From contig CANMHT010000006.1 in the NCBI GenBank assembly GCA_947497755.1, forward strand, positions 1 to 64,000: DNA of 64,000 nucleotides. The letters are read 5' to 3'. The position numbers and the translations under genes were made by a program. The notes below the pieces were generated by a model, which saw nothing but the letters and a program-made list of their open reading frames with translations, was not told the DNA's origin and did not search any database. Below, piece after piece: positions 11,732-18,920 of this stretch. The DNA is from an uncultured Polaribacter sp. Lineage in GTDB: Bacteria > Bacteroidota > Bacteroidia > Flavobacteriales > Flavobacteriaceae. Positions within the stretch are counted from its first letter, which is position 1. Every line of letters starts with the position of its first letter.

Positions 11732-12238
11732 ATGAAAAAATATATAATTGTTTTTATTATATGTAGCCTATGTGTGGTAAATACATATGGACAAAAATGG
11801 TTTAATGGTAAAGAGATGCAAAAATTTTCATCTATAAGTATATCTACAGATCCAAATGAAAATTTTAAAAGTAGTCGTAAAAATATTGCTATCGAATATG
11901 AGCGATCCTATGAAAAATATTACGCTAGGATTGAAGCAAGATATGTAGATCACTCAGAATATTCTTATACAGATGTTAGTTTGGGTGCAGGGATACATTT
12001 TTCTTTCTTTAAACATAAAAGAGACGCTTTTTACCTTGGTATTAGAGCTGGTGCAATTTATAGAAAATCTAATATATATGAAACAGTTGGGATAGAAGCT
12101 GGTATAAATTGGAGGCTAGGTAAAAAAATGATAATAGGAGTAAGAACCACTGTAGATAATAGAACAGATATGAAGCTTTGGAATGCACCTAGTAAATTTG
12201 TAAATAGTAATTATATTAAGTTAGGTATTGTACTCTAA
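11732..12238 (+). CDS. Small outer-membrane beta-barrel-like protein
   Basis: A 168-residue protein with a signal peptide (MKKYIIVFIICSLCVVNTYGQ) followed by short alternating amphipathic strands (YYARIEARYVD, YTDVSLGAGIHFSF, FYLGIRAGAIYR, VGIEAGINWRLG, SNYIKLGIVL), consistent with a small 8-stranded barrel. No family can be named with confidence. It starts 42 nt after the giant surface protein and could be cotranscribed with it. A membrane or surface role is inferred from fold features only. Confidence 0.7.
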   Translation: MKKYIIVFIICSLCVVNTYGQKWFNGKEMQKFSSISISTDPNENFKSSRKNIAIEYERSYEKYYARIEARYVDHSEYSYTDVSLGAGIHFSFFKHKRDAFYLGIRAGAIYRKSNIYETVGIEAGINWRLGKKMIIGVRTTVDNRTDMKLWNAPSKFVNSNYIKLGIVL

Positions 12239-12322
12239 ATTAAAATAATTTATGTAAAACAAATAATAAAATATACACGCTTTAATTTTAACATTACAGA
12301 TAACAAATTAAATAATAAGATA

Positions 12323-12598
12323 ATGAGAAAAAAATACAACTTCATATTTTTAGCATGCTTAATGCTAAGTACATTTAGCTATTCACAACGAGGTGTTGGA
12401 ACAAGTAATCCAAATAAATCTTCCATATTAGAGTTAAAGTCAACAAAAAAAGGGTTTTTAATACCAAGATTAACAAAAGTACAAAGAGATAATATTACAA
12501 ATCCAGCAGAAGGCTTGCTTATATATTGTAAAGATTGTAAAGTAAAAACACTATATATCTTTATAGAAGGAGAATGGGGGCAATTAAAGGTAAAATAA
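12323..12598 (+). CDS. 91-aa secreted stub paralogous to the N-terminus of the next gene
   Basis: A signal peptide (MRKKYNFIFLACLMLSTFSYSQ) is followed by GVGTSNPNKSSILELKSTKKGFLIPRL and PAEGLLIYCKDC. This is the same module that opens the 558-aa protein at 12657 (GIGTNNPDKSAVLELKSSNKGFLLPRL, PAEGLMVYCTDC) and a looser version in the protein at 44656. The ORF ends just after EGEWGQLK, where the long paralogue continues into its middle and lectin-like domains. It may be a functional small protein or the remnant of a duplicated target gene that lost its 3' part; nothing in the following 58 nt resembles a continuation. Confidence 0.7.
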   Translation: MRKKYNFIFLACLMLSTFSYSQRGVGTSNPNKSSILELKSTKKGFLIPRLTKVQRDNITNPAEGLLIYCKDCKVKTLYIFIEGEWGQLKVK

Positions 12599-12656
12599 AT
12601 TGCCATTTACATTTTTTTAAACATAAATACTAAGTTAACAAGTAAATATAATTAAC

Positions 12657-14333
12657 ATGAAAAATGCAAACTTATTACTAATACTATTTATTATGCTATA
12701 TTCATCTATATATGCACAAAAGGGTATTGGAACTAATAACCCAGATAAATCTGCGGTTTTAGAGTTAAAATCTAGTAATAAAGGGTTTTTATTACCTAGA
12801 TTAACAGCAATTCAACGAGATGCTATCATTTCACCAGCAGAAGGATTAATGGTCTATTGTACAGATTGTGTGCCAAAAGGATTATATATATATACTGACA
12901 CTGAATGGGGATTGTTAAAAGGAGATACAGGTAGCGCAGAACTTAAGTATTGTAGTATACAAGGGGTAATTGCTAAAAGTGTTCCAATAACAGATGCATC
13001 TGTTAGTATAATAACAACAGAACTAGATATAGATACATTTGACACTAAAGATATTAAATCTAGTAATTTGCAAATATCAGGAGTTACAGGTGTTATAGTT
13101 AATGATCCGTCTATAGAGTATATACCAGGAGGTAATAATGTAAAAATTACATATCCTCTGAGTGGTACCATCCCAACAAAAAACTTAATGACAGCCACGT
13201 TAACCTTGCCACAAGGAATTAATTGTACTATTAATACCGAGGTCGGAGACGGATATTTTAAAATACAGCCAGAGTTTATTTATACAATAGATTCTTCTAA
13301 GAGCCCAACTAATCAAACATTGTTACAAGGTGTTATTGATGATGATATTATTTTAGAAATCCCTATAGATAATACAATCTCTAAAGGAATTGCTAATGCA
13401 TATGACAGTGATTATAGTGAAGAAATTTTGGATGATGTTGGAGGAAATGCTACTAGATTTAAAACTGCTTACCCAACCACCAATGCTAATGCAGCAAATT
13501 TAGTGGTAACAGTAAGTAAAAATACCGCTGGAGATTTCTTAGTGCCTAGATTGTTATTAGACGAAACTCAGAACTTGGTCACCTTACCAGTGTTAATTGA
13601 TGGCAATGTGTCTTCAATAATCAAAATTAATATTTATGGAAACAATAAATATACAGATTCCTATGGGAATGAATATAAACATATTGTGTCACCTGTAACT
13701 GGGAGAAAATGGTTAGATAGGAACTTAGGAGCAACACGAGCGGCAACCTCGTATACAGATTCAGATGCGTTTGGGAGCTACTTTCAATATGGACGTAAGG
13801 CTGATGGGCACGAACTTCTTAATTCGAGCACGCAAAATACCCAAATTAATTTCTCTACGCAATCAAATAAATTTATTAAACATGCGTATTGGGCAACTGA
13901 AACTAACTATACTTCGTGGGGTCAACGATGGGCACGGCCATCGGGGGCATCGAATCAGGATAACTGGAATGTATTCGATAACCCGTGTCCAGATGGGTTC
14001 CATGTGCCAATGGTGTCTGAATTCATGGCGGAAAAGGCGTGGCTTGAATCAACTCAGGGCTTTGACGCGTTTAACCCGGTTTATACTGGTAAACGCGACC
14101 ATCGTGGGAACTATGTCGAGCAGACATCGCATCATTATAAGATGAGCTATTGGGCGCTAACAAATTATAGCCCATATTCGCACGAAAAGATATATCACTA
14201 TTCGGCCGGAACATACTCGGGAAATAGGATTCGCTTATACAATCCTCATGATGTTAGTAATGCCATGAGTCACGATCCATCGGGGGCATTTGTAGGGTGG
14301 GGACAGCCAATACGATGTATTAATAATCAATAA
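12657..14333 (+). CDS. Secreted FISUMP/C-type-lectin-like protein, candidate DGR target
   Basis: A 558-residue protein. A signal peptide (about 1-20) is followed by the GIGTNNPDKSAVLELKSSNKGFLLPRL module (to about 80) and a beta-rich middle (about 100-335). From about 338 comes a FISUMP-like C-terminal domain: GRKWLDRNLGATRA, YFQYGRKADGHE, NPCPDGFHVPMVSEF, and terminal GWGQPIRCI. This resembles domains whose C-terminus carries the variable region in Bacteroidota DGR targets. The last 70 residues are rich in Y, S, H and N (HYKMSYWALTNYSPYSHEK). Codon use changes abruptly near residue 358: by hand count, 0 of 27 serines before it use TCG and 10 of 21 after it do. A reverse transcriptase follows 188 nt downstream. 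Ligand binding or display is inferred. Confidence 0.85.
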   Translation: MKNANLLLILFIMLYSSIYAQKGIGTNNPDKSAVLELKSSNKGFLLPRLTAIQRDAIISPAEGLMVYCTDCVPKGLYIYTDTEWGLLKGDTGSAELKYCSIQGVIAKSVPITDASVSIITTELDIDTFDTKDIKSSNLQISGVTGVIVNDPSIEYIPGGNNVKITYPLSGTIPTKNLMTATLTLPQGINCTINTEVGDGYFKIQPEFIYTIDSSKSPTNQTLLQGVIDDDIILEIPIDNTISKGIANAYDSDYSEEILDDVGGNATRFKTAYPTTNANAANLVVTVSKNTAGDFLVPRLLLDETQNLVTLPVLIDGNVSSIIKINIYGNNKYTDSYGNEYKHIVSPVTGRKWLDRNLGATRAATSYTDSDAFGSYFQYGRKADGHELLNSSTQNTQINFSTQSNKFIKHAYWATETNYTSWGQRWARPSGASNQDNWNVFDNPCPDGFHVPMVSEFMAEKAWLESTQGFDAFNPVYTGKRDHRGNYVEQTSHHYKMSYWALTNYSPYSHEKIYHYSAGTYSGNRIRLYNPHDVSNAMSHDPSGAFVGWGQPIRCINNQ

Positions 14334-14521
14334 TACATAAAATAACATAAAAATTATCAAAAACACATGAAAAATAAAATGATGGTTTCTACGGTAAACC
14401 CTACTAATTGGTTATAGCGATAATATTTAATATAAACTTGAGTTTGGCCAATGTTTTCTAGGGAGTAAGCCTTAATTAGAATAAGTTTTAATTAGTAAAC
14501 TAAATAAAGTAAGATAAAAAA
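14334..14521 (+). other. Spacer between lectin-like gene and RT
   Basis: This 188-nt spacer sits where a DGR template repeat would often lie. I compared it by eye on both strands with the 3' end of the upstream gene and found only chance-length matches. It holds a short inverted repeat (ggttt-ctacggt-aaacc, about 14383-14399) and a tiny ORF, 14367-14417, encoding MKNKMMVSTVNPTNWL. It could be a leader RNA for the RT. No terminator is evident. Confidence 0.4.
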
Positions 14522-15664
14522 ATGGTACAAAACTACACAAAACCCTTGCCATATATGATGAAACAAGATAGTTACCCTAGCAAGGTTTTTGCAGCGTGGT
14601 TAAGGGTTACTTTTAAGCCATTGTTATTTAAACGCTTACCAACAATAGTATATGGTGGTTTTAAACATGGGTATATTGCAAATTTTATTCAAAAGCATAA
14701 AAAAGCCTACCCTTATTTTGTAAAATTAGATATACAAAAATTTTATCCAAGTATAGATCATCATCATTTAATTGTAGAAACTCAAATGGCTTATAAAGCT
14801 TTATTAGGGTTGCATTATGTGCCTAGAAAGTTTAAACAGCAATTTTTGCCTTTTATACAGCAGTTTTTTTTAGAATTTCCGTTACAAAAGCAAGGATTAC
14901 CTTTAAATTCGTCGGTAAGTAAGGCGCTGGCACCACTATTATATGTGCCCTTTTTTTTAGAGCTCAAAAAAAATGATCAAATTAAATTTATGGTGTATGT
15001 AGATGATATTTTATTATTGTGTAACTCAAAACAAGTAGCTTTAGATACCTATATAAAAATATTTAATTATTTAAAATCTATAGAACTCTCTGTAAATTTA
15101 ACAAAATTGCAGCAAGGATATTTTAGCAGCTCGCAATTAACCTATTGTGGTTATCATTTTGCTGGGGGCTATGTTGCAATTTCGCCAGAAAAACTTGCAG
15201 TATTTAAAGCCAAAATTATATCCTATTGTGAACAAAATCTTATTGTAAACGAAACAGTTTTTATAAAAAACTTAAATAGGTTAATAAATGGTTTTGGTCA
15301 CTATTATAAAAATGCCCACGTAAAAAGTGTTTATCAAAGGTTAGATTCATTTATTAGAGCTCGCGTGCGTAAGTGCTACTTAAACTCGTTGAGATCCAAG
15401 CCAACAAATAACTATTTAAAGAGTGTTGGTCTTAGAAGCTTATTTGACATAAAACTAGCTAAAAAACCAATTATAGCTAGGCTAACTAAAAAGGACTATG
15501 CTTTTAAAGAGCCGAATAAGCAACTAAAAATAAATCGATTACAAAACGAGATTTATATACAACTTTTAGAAAAGATGATTCATCAAAACTCAGAGATAAT
15601 AGGCAAGCTAAATTTGTGTGTTAAAGAACTAGTTGCGTTAAATAAATCTTTAATGAACGTGTAA
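14522..15664 (+). CDS. Reverse transcriptase, DGR/group-II-like
   Basis: A 380-residue RT. Palm motifs are visible in order: FVKLDIQKFYPSIDH (motif A, about 67-81), QGLPLNSSVSKALA (RT4), MVYVDD (catalytic motif C), a motif D region (SVNLTKLQQGYF) and LTYCGYHF (motif E). The thumb region LNRLINGFGHYYKNAHVKSVYQRLDSFIRARVRK is like that of group II and DGR enzymes. The fingers are short: only about 65 residues precede motif A, without a recognisable RT1 block. DGR enzymes usually have GxxxSQ in RT4; here it is NSSVSK. There is no endonuclease or maturase extension and no retron-type ncRNA seen. An in-frame stop lies just upstream of ATG 14522, so the start is secure. Context suggests a DGR; the family is not proven. 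Confidence 0.85.
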   Translation: MVQNYTKPLPYMMKQDSYPSKVFAAWLRVTFKPLLFKRLPTIVYGGFKHGYIANFIQKHKKAYPYFVKLDIQKFYPSIDHHHLIVETQMAYKALLGLHYVPRKFKQQFLPFIQQFFLEFPLQKQGLPLNSSVSKALAPLLYVPFFLELKKNDQIKFMVYVDDILLLCNSKQVALDTYIKIFNYLKSIELSVNLTKLQQGYFSSSQLTYCGYHFAGGYVAISPEKLAVFKAKIISYCEQNLIVNETVFIKNLNRLINGFGHYYKNAHVKSVYQRLDSFIRARVRKCYLNSLRSKPTNNYLKSVGLRSLFDIKLAKKPIIARLTKKDYAFKEPNKQLKINRLQNEIYIQLLEKMIHQNSEIIGKLNLCVKELVALNKSLMNV

Positions 15665-15683
15665 ATAATCTTGACTTATATTA

Positions 15684-15818
15684 ATGAAAAATTATTCACA
15701 AATCTATAGGTACTTGTATATCTATAGTCAATATTGGATAATTTACAAGGTTTCAAAGCAACAATTAAACAAAATACTGACTATATTAAAAGAAGGAATT
15801 CCATTTAAAAATAGATAA
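15684..15818 (+). CDS. 44-aa ORF after the RT gene
   Basis: This frame is below the track cutoff. It starts at ATG 15684, 20 nt after the RT stop, and encodes MKNYSQIYRYLYIYSQYWII... ending KEGIPFKNR. It is rich in Tyr and Ile and strongly basic towards the C-terminus. It is much too short for an Avd accessory protein. It could be a small partner of the RT or chance coding in AT-rich DNA; there is no homology I can name. Confidence 0.3.
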   Translation: MKNYSQIYRYLYIYSQYWIIYKVSKQQLNKILTILKEGIPFKNR

Positions 15819-15830
15819 TTAAACACAAGT

Positions 15831-17195
15831 ATGTTAAGAGTATATTTATTAGCATTATTACTAGTATGTAATATGTTACAAGCGCAACATAATATAATTG
15901 GAAATTTAGCGCAATATAAAAATCAAAAAATTGTTTTATATGGCTTTAATTATGAAGAAAAAATAGAGCTAGCGAGTACAACAATTGACTCTATAGGTAA
16001 CTTTAAATTAAACTATACAGAATCTTATAATGGTATTGCAGTTTTATCAATACTTAATAAGGAACAAGTTTTGTTTGTATTAACAGAACCTAAATTACAT
16101 TTAGATAAGGGCTTCTTTGATAGAACCTCAAAATTTCCGTTTACAAATAGTAAAGAAAATTCTCTTTTTTTTAATTATAAAGAAAAGCTAAAAATAAATC
16201 AACAGATCTTGCCTGCGTTGCAGCACTTGTCGATGAGATATTATGATAATCCTTTATTAAAAAAACAAAAAAAAATTTGGAAATTAATGAAGAAAGAACA
16301 AGAAAGAATTAAACTAGAAGAAGAAAAATTTATTGCAAGTTTGCCTAAAACTAGTTATTTATCTTGGTTTTTACCTTTATATAAATTAATGCATGATATG
16401 CCTTTAACAGCCAATGTGTTTAAAGAGCGTATATCTAAAAATATAACCACCTTTAGAACGATTAATTTTAAAGATAATAGATTTAAAAATAGTGGTATAT
16501 ATGAAGAATTAATTAGAGGTCATTATATTTTTTTAGGTGCTGTATCTAAACCTATGGATACTGGCTATATTCAAATGAATAAGAGTACAAGATATTTAAT
16601 TAATAGTTTAAAAGATGACAAGATAAAACTAAACAAGACAGCAAACTTTCTGTTTAATTTTTTAGAAAAGCGTAGTTACTTTAAAGCTTCAGAATATTTA
16701 TCATTAACCTTATTAGAAGAACATTATGATTTACTAGAGAGGTCATTAATAAATAAACTTGAGGGCTACCGAAAATTAAAAATTGGAAATATTGCTCCAG
16801 ATATAGACTTAGATGCAACTACTAAATTAAGTGATATTAAAAAAACAACTTTATTAGTTTTTGTAGCGAGTTGGTGTCCAGAATGTAAATTAACTAATGA
16901 AAGATTATTTAGATATTATCTGACTTGGAAAAATAAAGGAGTAGAAATAATATATTTTAGTGTAGATACAGATAAAAATGCATTTGAAACGGTATATGCA
17001 AATGCTCCTTGGAAAGTATATTCAGATTTTAAAGGTTGGGAATCTACTCCAATAAAAGATTTTTATGTGTCAGGAACACCTACCTTTTTTTTATTGAATG
17101 AAGAGTTAAAGATTCTGTCAAGACCGAAGTCGGTTGAACAAATCAATGCCATCATAAAAAACATGAGTAGCAAAGTAAAAGGTATAGATAAGTAA
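15831..17195 (+). CDS. TlpA-like thioredoxin-fold protein
   Basis: A 454-residue protein with a signal peptide (MLRVYLLALLLVCNMLQAQ) and an N-terminal beta domain like the DUF4369-type domains of Bacteroidota thiol reductases. A long helical middle follows. The C-terminal thioredoxin fold (about 325-450) has active site ASWCPECKLTNE and the cis-Pro strand SGTPTFFLL. It probably acts in the periplasm as a thiol-disulfide reductase or in cytochrome or envelope protein maturation. It is followed by a small gene 7 nt downstream. It is not obviously linked in function to the RT upstream. Confidence 0.85.
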   Translation: MLRVYLLALLLVCNMLQAQHNIIGNLAQYKNQKIVLYGFNYEEKIELASTTIDSIGNFKLNYTESYNGIAVLSILNKEQVLFVLTEPKLHLDKGFFDRTSKFPFTNSKENSLFFNYKEKLKINQQILPALQHLSMRYYDNPLLKKQKKIWKLMKKEQERIKLEEEKFIASLPKTSYLSWFLPLYKLMHDMPLTANVFKERISKNITTFRTINFKDNRFKNSGIYEELIRGHYIFLGAVSKPMDTGYIQMNKSTRYLINSLKDDKIKLNKTANFLFNFLEKRSYFKASEYLSLTLLEEHYDLLERSLINKLEGYRKLKIGNIAPDIDLDATTKLSDIKKTTLLVFVASWCPECKLTNERLFRYYLTWKNKGVEIIYFSVDTDKNAFETVYANAPWKVYSDFKGWESTPIKDFYVSGTPTFFLLNEELKILSRPKSVEQINAIIKNMSSKVKGIDK

Positions 17196-17202
17196 TTATA
17201 GA

Positions 17203-17442
17203 ATGAACAAAAGAGTTATTTGCCCTTATTGTAATTCTATTAATATAATAAGAGTAAAGAGAAGAAAGATTTATAAACTAGTATATAAAGCAAGACTTTA
17301 TTGTTGTCTAAATTGTTTCAAAATGTTTTTAAAAGTAAAATTTTCTGATAATGTCATTCGATTGCTTAGTTTAGCACTGTTTATAGTTTTATTTATGGGA
17401 ATACTAGTTGTTACTCTTTTATTTGATTTAATTATATATTAA
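17203..17442 (+). CDS. Small zinc-ribbon membrane protein
   Basis: A 79-residue protein. Two cysteine pairs (CPYCN near residue 8 and CCLNC near residue 35) separated by a basic stretch form a likely zinc ribbon. The C-terminal half is one hydrophobic segment (LLSLALFIVLFMGILVVTLLFDLIIY). It starts 7 nt after the TlpA-like gene and is probably cotranscribed with it. The function is unknown; a membrane-tethered metal or nucleic-acid-binding role is only a guess. Confidence 0.7.
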   Translation: MNKRVICPYCNSINIIRVKRRKIYKLVYKARLYCCLNCFKMFLKVKFSDNVIRLLSLALFIVLFMGILVVTLLFDLIIY

Positions 17443-17543
17443 AAAGGAAACAATTAATGTATTTTTTTTGTAAAAACTATAATTGTTAAAGTTATTATCA
17501 GAAAATTTTACTTATCAAAACACCAAGTTAAATAGAAGGTATT

Positions 17544-17684
17544 TTATTTTTTGAGTATCTTCTTTAACCAATCGGGAAGTAAATGATGAAAATGTTCTTT
17601 AAAAAAGAACAAAAATTTAATAGCAATAAAAGTAAAGATAAATACAAAAAGAATCTCTTCAGAATAATTTTTTAAGAATTTCAT
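17544..17684 (-). CDS. 46-aa single-pass membrane protein
   Basis: This ORF is below the track cutoff. It reads MKFLKNYSEEILFVFIFTFIAIKFLFFF and then KEHFHHLLPDWLKKILKK. It has one central hydrophobic segment and a basic amphipathic tail, a layout more gene-like than random AT-rich sequence. It lies about 75 nt downstream of the broken lipoprotein ORF on the same strand. The function is unknown. Confidence 0.4.
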   Translation of the reverse strand: MKFLKNYSEEILFVFIFTFIAIKFLFFFKEHFHHLLPDWLKKILKK

Positions 17685-17758
17685 GTTTTCGGGGCTTAAA
17701 TATTTTTTCGAATCTAATAAAATTATTTTATTCGTAGTATATTGAAAGACAAAATCTA

Positions 17759-17868
17759 CTAATTTGGTTTATCCTTCTTTTGGGTGCTACAAGCATTTAA
17801 AAAGACTACTAACATAAGTGATGGAAATACTATTGGGTATTTATTGATAAATTGATTTTTTTAAACAT
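17759..17868 (-). pseudogene. Tiny lipoprotein ORF broken at an A7 tract
   Basis: The minus strand from 17868 reads ATG TTT AAAAAAA TC and meets a stop after 12 codons. One extra A in the seven-A run (plus-strand T run 17856-17862) would open a 36-residue frame, MFKKNQFINKYPIVFPSLMLVVFLNACSTQKKDKPN. That frame has a basic start, a hydrophobic core and a lipobox-like LNAC. It may be a pseudogene, a sequencing error or a phase-variable frame. Only the short start MLVVFLNACS is intact as it stands. Confidence 0.35.
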
Positions 17869-18096
17869 ATTTATTAGATTAATTTATAAATCAAAACTAC
17901 AATCTGTCTAAGATTCTGTCTATTTTTTAACTCTCAGTTGTTGAATAATAGTGATGAGTTGTTGCTACAGCTAAATAACGGTTTTCTGTAAGGTTTGTTG
18001 TGGAGAAACTAGTCATGTATCATATCAAAATATAATTAATAAGATTACACTCTAAAGAGGAAATTTATCGACAATCAATGATATGCATTGTTATCT

Positions 18097-18870
18097 TCAG
18101 TTATTTAATATTTTATTTATCATTTCTGCAGTTTGAGTAGGTTTTTCTAGAGGAAACAAATGCCCACCATCAAATGCTATTGTGTTAAAGTTAGGAAAGC
18201 TGTTTTTCCACCAATTAACATCCGATTTTTTAAACAAAGTACTTTTGTTGCCATAAATAAGTGTGCCTTTTAGTTTACTTATCCCCTTTGGTAGTTTTGT
18301 ATATGTAGAACGATATATTTCTGCTTCTATTTCTTTTGAAAATGCTAGTTCAAAACCATTCTTCCTTTTTTTTAGTCCATATTTAAGATAGTCTGAAAAG
18401 CAATGTTTGTTAAAATGTTGGAATAGTTTTTTGGTTTTAAAATGCTCTTTGGCGTTATTTAGTGACTGAAAAAAGGACTTTCTTTTTAAGGTTCTTTTTA
18501 CCGGACCAATATAATTTTTTAATCCAATAATTTTCATCGCTTTTATAATCCTTCTTTTCCAAGGATTGTAAAGAATGGGGTCGATCAAAATAACTTTTTC
18601 AAAGAGTTCTGGTTTTATTGATGCTGCAATTAAAATAAGAGTACCACCAGTAGAATGTCCAATTCCTATTACAGGAGTAGTAAATTTTTTTTCAATGGAG
18701 TCGATTAATTCTAACGCTAAATTTTCAAGGTTTCCAATGATTTTAAATCGATCATGTCCCATTAAATTGACATAATTGATATCTGCATTGTCAATAGAAT
18801 TAAAAAGATGGTTAAAACACTTTGCAGGAAAACCATTTGGATGGGCAAACTGAATGGAATTCTTTTTCAT
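18097..18870 (-). CDS. Alpha/beta hydrolase
   Basis: The track start (18891) is a GTG; ATG 18870 gives the normal family start MKKNSIQFAHPNGFPAKCF and is preferred, for 257 residues. The nucleophile elbow is GIGHSTGG, the N-terminal HPNGFP is the oxyanion-hole loop, and FDGGHLFPLEKP near the C-terminus supplies the catalytic His. LIDPILY follows the elbow as usual. It has no signal peptide, so it is cytoplasmic. Substrate unknown. It lies 50 nt downstream of the beta-lactamase-like gene on the same strand, so a shared transcript is likely. Confidence 0.85.
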   Translation of the reverse strand: MKKNSIQFAHPNGFPAKCFNHLFNSIDNADINYVNLMGHDRFKIIGNLENLALELIDSIEKKFTTPVIGIGHSTGGTLILIAASIKPELFEKVILIDPILYNPWKRRIIKAMKIIGLKNYIGPVKRTLKRKSFFQSLNNAKEHFKTKKLFQHFNKHCFSDYLKYGLKKRKNGFELAFSKEIEAEIYRSTYTKLPKGISKLKGTLIYGNKSTLFKKSDVNWWKNSFPNFNTIAFDGGHLFPLEKPTQTAEMINKILNN

Positions 18871-18920
18871 TTCTTTTTGTCTTAATACCACAATGAACTA
18901 GCGTTATTGTTAGTGTTTTG

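Larger units (their letters stand above)
12657..15664 (+). mobile_element. Putative diversity-generating retroelement cassette (target plus RT, template not found)
   Basis: A lectin-fold target whose C-terminal domain has unusual base composition lies directly upstream of a compact RT on the same strand. That is the usual DGR order minus an identifiable template repeat and Avd gene. The composition shift favours replacement or mutagenesis of the domain. Without a template repeat the call remains provisional; an RT of another class that merely neighbours the gene is the main alternative. Confidence 0.45.
17443..18096. other. 654-nt intergenic region
   Basis: This is the longest stretch without a track ORF. 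On the minus strand it contains a probable 46-aa membrane protein gene (17544-17684) and a frame-disrupted lipoprotein-like ORF (17759-17868). The remaining bases (about 17870-18096) show no gene, tRNA or convincing terminator. Confidence 0.6.

Noticed and set aside
13765-14145. 126-aa plus-strand ORF in another frame of the lectin-like gene
   Set aside because: It is a shadow frame that stays open because the GC-richer segment has few stops; the main frame carries the recognisable domain.
14383-14399. Hairpin in the spacer as a retron ncRNA or group II intron end
   Set aside because: The stem is only 5 bp, no domain V sequence or msr/msd pattern is visible, and the RT lacks retron motifs or a maturase/endonuclease extension.
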